Below are positions 54,376 through 61,700 of a stretch of DNA of 64,000 bases, piece by piece. Origin of the DNA: Brevibacillus brevis (lineage in GTDB: Bacteria > Bacillota > Bacilli > Brevibacillales > Brevibacillaceae); the NCBI RefSeq assembly GCF_900637055.1, contig NZ_LR134338.1, positions 2,986,001-3,050,000 on the forward strand. Reading direction: 5' to 3'. The notes under the pieces were generated by a model. The model worked only from the letters and a program-made list of their open reading frames with translations, searched no databases and had not been told where the DNA came from. Numbering within the stretch: position 1 is the stretch's first letter; each line of letters begins with the position of its first letter. The position numbers and the translations under genes were made by a program.

Positions 54376-55046
54376 GGTCGGTCCTCGAATTTATAACCGG
54401 AACGAACAACTGTGACGATATGCTTCGCATGCTCTCCCAGCTTGGAACGCAAATTACGAATATGGCTGCTGAGCGTTCGATCCTCGCCGACAAAGTCGTA
54501 TCCCCAGATTTTTGTAATGAGCTGTTCTCTGGTGAGGATGATGCCTTTGTTTTTCATCAAGTAAGCCAAAATTTCGAATTCCGTGTGCGTCAGGCTATAG
54601 TTGTTCCCCTCAATTGAAACGGTTCGGGACGGCAAGTGAATCGTAATCCCGCCGCCGGACAACATATCCCCCGGTTCGTGCATTTGCCGGTTTTCCAGCA
54701 ACCGTTTGGCGCGTGCCAGCAGGATGGGAGGACTGCACGGTTTCACCACATAATCGTCCGCCCCGAGCTCGAATCCAAGCAACGTGTCATCCTCATCCGA
54801 ACGAGCTGTTAACATCAGAATGGGGACGTTGGAAACTTTGCGAATGCGTCTGCATACTGACCACCCGTCCAATTCCGGAAGCATAATGTCCAGAATGATC
54901 AAATGCACTTCATGCTCTTGAAATAACGTCAGCGCTTGACTCCCGTCCCCCGCTTCCAGCACTTCGTATCCTTCGTCCATCAAGTATTCCTTCATAATCT
55001 CTCGCAAAACCTGCTGGTCTTCCACAATCAGTATCGTTTTCGCCAT
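54372..55046 (-). CDS. OmpR-family response regulator
   Basis: The 224-residue protein has a receiver domain (phospho-acceptor Asp in ILDIMLPELDG, Lys in VVKPC) and a winged-helix DNA-binding domain (GEDRTLSSHIRNLRSKL). It is the partner of the kinase encoded directly downstream. Confidence 0.94.
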   Translation of the reverse strand: MAKTILIVEDQQVLREIMKEYLMDEGYEVLEAGDGSQALTLFQEHEVHLIILDIMLPELDGWSVCRRIRKVSNVPILMLTARSDEDDTLLGFELGADDYVVKPCSPPILLARAKRLLENRQMHEPGDMLSGGGITIHLPSRTVSIEGNNYSLTHTEFEILAYLMKNKGIILTREQLITKIWGYDFVGEDRTLSSHIRNLRSKLGEHAKHIVTVVRSGYKFEDRP

Positions 55047-55346
55047 GCTAATGACCTCTCGTCCTCTATCTCTCCAAAAGATATTTTTTAGAATGTTATC
55101 ATGACTTTGGGGTCATCACAATATGGGCAGCATAGCCAAAGGTCGTAGAGGACGCCATTTTCTAATCAGGCAACATGTCCGGATTATCCGTGATAAATGC
55201 AACTTCATGGCTGGGTGCACAACAAAAGCCAAATCTTGTCATCTAACAAGATTTGGCTCGTTTCTACTAGAAATCTACTAGTTACAAATTTTCTACCAAA
55301 TGACAGTACCGGCATGCCCTACGAGTTGGACAGTCATCCTGATCGC
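55047..55346. other. Intergenic stretch with terminator
   Basis: A perfect 12-bp stem (55227-55238 with 55247-55258) is followed on the minus strand by a T-rich run and ends transcription from the 55347-58610 group. The remainder carries the promoter side of the two-component system. Confidence 0.7.
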
Positions 55347-55571
55347 TTATTTTTCAACTTTGTAATAGCGATCCCCGGTCTTCGGATTGAAGTATACACG
55401 ACGCTTTTCCTGCGTTACCGGATCGATCGTCACTTCATTCGTCGCCTCAAATCCGGGCGGGACGATTTCTCCGTGGTCTGCGTGAAGCCGTTTGTCCTTG
55501 AATTTAGAAATGACTAGCAAGGTGATGAAAAGCAAGATCTGAAACACAATGTAATAAAGGACATAAATCAT
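55347..55571 (-). CDS. Small hypothetical membrane protein
   Basis: The 74-residue product has one N-terminal membrane helix (about 3-22) and a soluble C-terminal part (DPVTQEKRRVYFNPKTGDRYYKVEK-like, with a PKTGDRYY motif). It follows the YbjQ-type gene by three bases. No family is recognised. Confidence 0.7.
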   Translation of the reverse strand: MIYVLYYIVFQILLFITLLVISKFKDKRLHADHGEIVPPGFEATNEVTIDPVTQEKRRVYFNPKTGDRYYKVEK

Positions 55572-55574
55572 TCA

Positions 55575-55892
55575 TTACACCTTTTCAACGACCACTGCTG
55601 TACCGTATGCGACAACTTCGCCCATATTTCCCATATTTCCCGAATCGTAACGACACATGACCACAGCGTTAGCTCCCATGGCCGTTGCGTTTTTAATCAT
55701 GCGGTCAAGCGCCTGTTTCCGCGCGTCCTCCAGGAGCACCGTGTATTCCTTGATTTCTCCGCCAACTACTGAACGAAGACCTGCCATGATGTCTCCCCCA
55801 ATTCCGCGTGCTCGAACGATTAAGCCGAATGTCGTTCCTTTCACTTCAACGACACGATATCCTGGAATGTTTTCTGTTGTTACGACGATCAT
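55575..55892 (-). CDS. YbjQ/UPF0145 family protein
   Basis: The 105-residue protein matches the YbjQ (DUF74) family: MIVVTTENIPGYRVVEVKG, then ATAMGANAVVMCRYD and a VAYGTAV end. Members form pentamers; the name heavy-metal-binding domain is not based on a shown function. It overlaps the protease gene by four bases. Confidence 0.92.
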   Translation of the reverse strand: MIVVTTENIPGYRVVEVKGTTFGLIVRARGIGGDIMAGLRSVVGGEIKEYTVLLEDARKQALDRMIKNATAMGANAVVMCRYDSGNMGNMGEVVAYGTAVVVEKV

Positions 55893-56665
55893 TTGCTTCT
55901 CCTACTTTCTATCGTTTTATTTTTGAAGATCACATGTAGAACGATGTCAGCGCTAAAATGACTAATGATCGCGGCTTCTAAACCGTATCGCCAATATAGG
56001 AACCCAAACAAGATGCCCAAGATACCGTTTAGCAACAACGTCCATACAGTGACCACGTTGCTTTTTCCGTACGTCATGTAGTTGGTTGGGAGATGGGATA
56101 CAGCGAAAACAATGGCGGCGACACAGATGCCCAGCCAGTAGGAAATTCCCATCCATCCAATCTTCTGTGCCAAAAATACGACAACAGTCATAACCCCTAG
56201 ACGCATGAGCACTTCTTCGCAAACCCCTCCGTAAAAAGACGAGAGAAAGCCGAAGAACCGTGATGAAATCGGTTCTTTACCCATTATTGTGGTCATGTGT
56301 CGTTGAAAGAAAGAACGGTCCACCCATTTTACCAAGAGGCCTACCGCGATACCTGAACCAATAGATACGGCCCAAAACGACCAGATGGAAAAAGGCAGCT
56401 CCGCTCCGGACCCCCAGTGATCGAGAATCCAGAGTCGAAGTCCAGTGGAAGGCATGAGCCATAAGCCTATAGCGGTTGCCAGAGCCAGAAATACACAACT
56501 CTGAATGATCATAATCGCAACCATGACGGAAATTGGCGGGATTTTCTTATTAGGATAGAAGGCGGCTTGCAGCTGTACTTGTTGGCGAATCGTGTTGGAT
56601 TGAATCGGTATAGCGCATAGAGCGCACAGTACACTAACCAACCAGATCAGCCAAAAATGTTCCAT
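55889..56665 (-). CDS. CPBP-family intramembrane protease
   Basis: The 258-residue polytopic membrane protein has the CPBP/ABI motifs: CEEVLMR (motif 1, Glu-Glu-x3-Arg) and a later AVSHLP motif with His. Such proteases are often linked to bacteriocin or lantibiotic immunity. It is in one run with an ABC transporter and near an NRPS gene. Confidence 0.88.
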   Translation of the reverse strand: MEHFWLIWLVSVLCALCAIPIQSNTIRQQVQLQAAFYPNKKIPPISVMVAIMIIQSCVFLALATAIGLWLMPSTGLRLWILDHWGSGAELPFSIWSFWAVSIGSGIAVGLLVKWVDRSFFQRHMTTIMGKEPISSRFFGFLSSFYGGVCEEVLMRLGVMTVVVFLAQKIGWMGISYWLGICVAAIVFAVSHLPTNYMTYGKSNVVTVWTLLLNGILGILFGFLYWRYGLEAAIISHFSADIVLHVIFKNKTIESRRSK

Positions 56666-56680
56666 TTCTACGCCTCCATT

Positions 56681-57466
56681 TTAGATTTCTGATCGTTCTA
56701 AAAAGTACCAGCCCATAAAGAAAAACACGATGTTGAGTGTAAAGACACCTGCGAGGCCAGGTAAACCTGTGATGAAGGCTTGCGACAGAGTTGAGTTTTC
56801 TTGAATAATCATCATCGCCGCATTTGACAATCCACCAGGAGATACCATATCCAAAAATTTACCGAGAAATTGTGGAACCGTGAAGATCAGGATATTGAAT
56901 ACCAGTGAGGCTCCACCGGCTCCAACAGCATTGCTAAAAAAGCTGGAGGCGCACAGCGTTGTTGTGACGACAAGGAATAGATTCGGTATGTACATCAACG
57001 TACCTATCCATACATGGGTCCAATCTAGTTTTCCGAAAAGGATCTCTGTATAGTAGGCGGTTATCCCCATCCCGATCAGCATGCTTGCAATTGTCAAAGT
57101 GTAGTAGGTAATGGCTTTGGCGAGATAGTATTTGGCTCGACTGATGGGCTTGACGAATACCATGGATGCTACCCCAGAGGCTTTCTCTCCTGCAATGGAT
57201 CCCATAACGATAAGGATTAGCACAAACGTGCCGAGTGAGCTAAATTTGCTAATCGCCGTCGAGAGTACTTCCGGAGCAGACGGGGTTGGAATTTTGATGA
57301 CTGCCCCTTCCGGCAGTCCAGTGGAATTGGCCAAAATATCAGGGAGCATTTTCATCGTGATCGGCTGTGTAATCATTAAAGCAATAAACACAATCGGGAC
57401 AATGAGAATCTTGTAGGTTCTGACCAATTCATTGAATTCTTTTCTGATCATCGGGTGGGAAGTCAT
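56681..57466 (-). CDS. ABC transporter permease, YxlG-like
   Basis: The 261-residue ABC-2-type permease has six hydrophobic segments and lies one base from its ATPase gene. With the ATPase and the small PLDc_N protein it resembles yxlEFG of B. subtilis. The substrate is unknown. Confidence 0.88.
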   Translation of the reverse strand: MTSHPMIRKEFNELVRTYKILIVPIVFIALMITQPITMKMLPDILANSTGLPEGAVIKIPTPSAPEVLSTAISKFSSLGTFVLILIVMGSIAGEKASGVASMVFVKPISRAKYYLAKAITYYTLTIASMLIGMGITAYYTEILFGKLDWTHVWIGTLMYIPNLFLVVTTTLCASSFFSNAVGAGGASLVFNILIFTVPQFLGKFLDMVSPGGLSNAAMMIIQENSTLSQAFITGLPGLAGVFTLNIVFFFMGWYFLERSEI

Positions 57467-58383
57467 CAGTTATTCACAACCTTTAAGAAAATATCTTCGA
57501 GGGTCGATGCGGACAAGCGATAATACGCCAGTGTCCCGCCAGATTCCAGAAGAACGTGAGGCAGGAGTGCCTTGGCTTTTTCCATGTCATTGGTAAGAAT
57601 TTTGTAAACACCGCCGTCTAGGCTCCATTCCCTGATCCAGGTTAGCCCATTCAATACAACGGTTAAATCTATGTCCTGTTGATCAAGCTTGAACTCAATC
57701 ATTGGCTCCACATGGTTTGCTCGCAGCTGATCCAAACTGGAAGACAGCACCACCGTACCGTCCTTGATGATGACGATATGGTCGGCGATTCTTTCGATGT
57801 CATCCAAAATGTGGGTCGACATGAAGACAGTCATATGTTGCTTCAGCTTTTCTATTAGCAATAAGACGTCATATCTGCCCATGGGGTCGAGCGCGGAAAC
57901 TGGCTCGTCCAAGACGAGCAGCTTGGGGTTGTGGATGAGCGCCTGGGCAATCCCCAGACGCTGTTTCATCCCTCCGCTGTAACCGCTTATGGGGCGGTTC
58001 CTCGCCTCATTGATTCCGCATAACTCCAAGAGTTCATCTGTCCGCTGTGCGATTGTGTGCTTGTCCAATCCATAAAGTCTCCCCACCCAATGCATCCACT
58101 CTGTCGCTGTCATATAGTTGTAAAAGGCTGGGATTTGTGGGCAATACCCTACTTCACTTGTGACTTTATTGCGATCGGTCACGACGTCGTAGCCTACTAC
58201 TCTCACTTTTCCTCCGGTCGGTGCAGCCAACCCGGTTAGGATGCGGATCGTCGTCGTTTTCCCGGCACCATTCCCCCCAAGAAAACCGACACAACCGATG
58301 CCGTCGACGGAAAAGGTTACGTTCTTTAACGCTTTATGGTCTTTATATTCCTTCGTGAGGCCTTCACATTCAATAACTCGCAA
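57466..58383 (-). CDS. ABC transporter ATP-binding protein, YxlF-like
   Basis: The 305-residue ATPase has Walker A GGNGAGKTT, the signature YSGGMKQRL and Walker B LLVLDEP, with a C-terminal extension common in antibiotic-resistance and bacteriocin-immunity exporters. It pairs with the permease at 56681. Confidence 0.92.
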   Translation of the reverse strand: MRVIECEGLTKEYKDHKALKNVTFSVDGIGCVGFLGGNGAGKTTTIRILTGLAAPTGGKVRVVGYDVVTDRNKVTSEVGYCPQIPAFYNYMTATEWMHWVGRLYGLDKHTIAQRTDELLELCGINEARNRPISGYSGGMKQRLGIAQALIHNPKLLVLDEPVSALDPMGRYDVLLLIEKLKQHMTVFMSTHILDDIERIADHIVIIKDGTVVLSSSLDQLRANHVEPMIEFKLDQQDIDLTVVLNGLTWIREWSLDGGVYKILTNDMEKAKALLPHVLLESGGTLAYYRLSASTLEDIFLKVVNN

Positions 58384-58415
58384 AGAATGTCAACCCTTTC
58401 CTCGGTTCTCTAGAG

Positions 58416-58610
58416 CTAGTCTTTTCTGCCTACAAAGAAATACACGATCGGACCCAAGGTGTTTATAAAGATAATGCCGAGAGCCCACGGCCATTTTTTT
58501 CCACCTGCAACTCGGTACGCTTCGCGTCTAGCCAAATCAATTAAAGCAATAACAGCTAGTATCAATTGAATAGCAATAATAGGTGCAAGAAGCTGAATAT
58601 CGATTGGCAT
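58416..58610 (-). CDS. PLDc_N small membrane protein, YxlE-like
   Basis: ATG 58610 follows GGAGG. The 64-residue protein has two membrane helices and the PLDc_N pattern (WPWALGIIFINTLGPIVYFFVGRKD). In B. subtilis, YxlE precedes YxlFG and affects SigY; no sigY gene is seen here. It heads the transporter group. Confidence 0.87.
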   Translation of the reverse strand: MPIDIQLLAPIIAIQLILAVIALIDLARREAYRVAGGKKWPWALGIIFINTLGPIVYFFVGRKD

Positions 58611-58714
58611 GGATAAAACCTCCAATTTTTATAGTTATTTTAAAGTTTATCATTATTTTGATAATTTTCCCACCCGCCGCCATGAAATGAGGTGACGGAT
58701 GGGCTTTTATTTTT

Positions 58715-61700
58715 TTATTGTAAAGCTTGTTCCGGTAATTTTAGTTGGCCGCTTCTGATAAAGTAATCAAGGACTTTACCAAAAACTTCTTCGTCGATTT
58801 CCGCGCATTCAATGTCGTTTTGGCGTAGCAAACGAGTCGTTTTATTGCCTACATAGACGACACTTCCTCTGCTAGTGTGGCCGTCTGTGAATAGGTTGCC
58901 GAGTGGAGCGGCCGAATTGGCCTCGTTGCCTTTTTCTTTCGCATCTTCTTGCACCGCTTCAATCCACTCATCCATGGTGACTCGATCCAAAACAAATCCT
59001 CTGTTTTCAATCGCCGAAATCAGGTCTTCGTAATCGGTTGAGTTCGGGTTGAGTAAGTGGAAGTTTTCGCTCAAGCTCTGTTCGGTCATGGAGAGATGAA
59101 CGATTCCTTTACTTGCAAAATCAACTGGCATCATGTCCAGATCGCCGCTCATGTCAGGAGCTTTGCCCAGATCTATAATCCCTGCAGCAATTCTCCACAT
59201 CAGGTCGTCCTTCTGGCATGCTCCTGTTTCGCTGTCCCCAGTCATCCGTCCGCAACGGTATATCGCCGCTGGAATGCCGCGTTCGCGTGCGAGATTGACG
59301 AGATGCTCGGCTACCCACTTGCTCTGTGTATAACCGGAAGTAAGGACGCGACTGTTCTCTGGCATATCCTCTTCGCGGAAGGCCATGGATTCTTCCGTTT
59401 CTTCGGAGGCAAACGTGAAAATCGTTGAGACGAAATGCACAGGCTTGGTCTTTTTGGCTACAGCAAGGCGGAGGATTTCCTCAGTCCCTTTTACGTTTGC
59501 TTTCTTCAGAGCTGCGTACGGATAGACAAAGTTAACGAGAGCACCGTTGTGGTAGACCACATCCACTTTTTCAGCCAGCTCGGAAAACTGATCGTCGGAC
59601 AGATTGAGTCGTGGCTGTGCCAAATCACCGATGACAGGAATGATCCGATGCGCCTCTTCCTCATTCCATAACTCGTACAGCTCTAATGTTTTGCGTAGGC
59701 GTGCCATTCCTTCCTCTTCGTCAGAAGCTCGAACGAGGCAGTAAATGTCAGCGTCTGTCATCTGTAGAAGGTCCCGCAACAAGAAAGCACCAAGGAAACC
59801 AGTGGCTCCTGTCAACAATGCCGCTTGGAACTGGCTTGGATCGCCCACGTACGGATGTTCAGGCTGAATCGCTGGATCGAGTACGACTTCATCCTTGAGA
59901 TCCTTGGCATCGATGTCATGGGAAACAGCAGAAAGACCGTGTTTGAGAATTTCCTCGATGGTCTTGGCCATACCCGCAATAGTCGGGGTCTCGAACAGGA
60001 TTCGCAGCGGTACCTCAAGCTGTAGCTCTTCGCGAATCTTGAAGATAAGCTGGGTAGCGAGCAATGAGTGACCGCCAATCTCAAAGAAGTTGTCGTGCAC
60101 TCCGATTTTGTCCATTTCCAGTACGGCGGCCCAGTGCGTATGCAACATGATCTCGACTGGCGTTTGCGGTGCCTGATATTCGACGCCTGATTCCGAGCGA
60201 TCGTATTCCGGTTTCGGTAGCGCTTTGCGATCCAGTTTACCGTTTGGCGTCTTCGGCAAGCTCTCCATGATCATAAAGTGTTGCGGGATCATATAGGCTG
60301 GAAGCTTGTCAGTCAGGAAGTGGTTCAGGTCATAAGACGTACTTGCGTGATTCTCTTCGAACACGATGTACGCTACCAGACGTTTGTCTCCTTCTCTGTC
60401 TTCACGAGCGATCAGCACGACTTCCTTGACATCAGGGTGGCGTCTCAGGACAGATTCGATTTCGCCCAATTCGATGCGATAGCCGCGGATTTTGACCTGG
60501 TAATCAACACGTCCCATAAACTGAAGATTCCCATCTGGCAAGTAGCGTACGAGATCTCCAGTCCGGTACATTCTCTCCCCTGGCCCACGGAACGGATTTT
60601 GCACAAAGCGTTCCATAGTCAGATCGGGGCGGTGGAGATAGCCACGCGCTAAGCCTGATCCACTGAGGTACAATTCTCCCGGCACCCCTACAGGAACTGG
60701 TTTTCGATGACTATCTAATACAAATACTTGCGTATTGAACTGCGGTCGTCCAATCAGTGGTTCGCTGATGGCTCCTTTTTTCACGATGGAGTGAGTCGAG
60801 TAAACGGTATCCTCTGTCGGTCCGTAGAGATTAAAGACTTTTTCTACGTTTTCAAAGGTATACAATTCCTGTGCAAGCTTGTTAGAAAGTGGTTCACCGC
60901 ATAGGTTCATGACGCGCACCGACGCTGGAATCCCTTTCATACGCACAAGCTCCATCGCTGCTGACGGGACGGTATTGATCAGTGTCACCTGATTGGCTGC
61001 TGGCAAGGCTGGCAATTGTAGCGCATTTTCCGCCATGATCACTTTGCCACCCATGGTCAGTGTTGCGAACATTTCGTAGACAGACAAGTCAAAGCAGATT
61101 GACGTGGAGAACAGTACTCCGCTCATCTCCTCTGGTGTGAATGTGTCGTGTGCCCACGATAGGAAGTAGCTGACACTGCGATGTTCGAGTGCTACACCTT
61201 TTGGATTGCCTGTAGAACCTGACGTGTAGATGACATAGATCAAATTGTCGGAAGTCCCAAGCTTGGTCGGGTTTTCCTCGCTTTCGTCGGCAACTGCTTC
61301 CCAATCACGATCTAGGCAGATCACTTTGGCGTGGTGCTCAGGCAGAGTTGGCAGCAGATTTTCTTGCGTTAATAGGACTGGAACCTGTGAGTGCTCGATG
61401 ATGTAGGCAATGCGGTCTGCCGGATAGCTTGGGTCGATTGGCACATAGGCCCCGCCCGCTTTCATAATGGCCAAAAGTCCAATCATCATCTCGGTTGTCC
61501 GCTGGGCGCATACTCCGACGAGCACTTCGGGTCCTACTCCTTGCTTGCGTAAATAATGAGCCAGCTGGTTCGCTTGTCTGTTCAACTCACTGTAGGTAGT
61601 CGTTTGCTCTCCTACAATTAGAGCGATGTTATCCGGGGCTTTCGCCACCATGTCCTCAATCATTTCATAAACGCATTTTTCTTTCGGGTATGGCGCTTCC

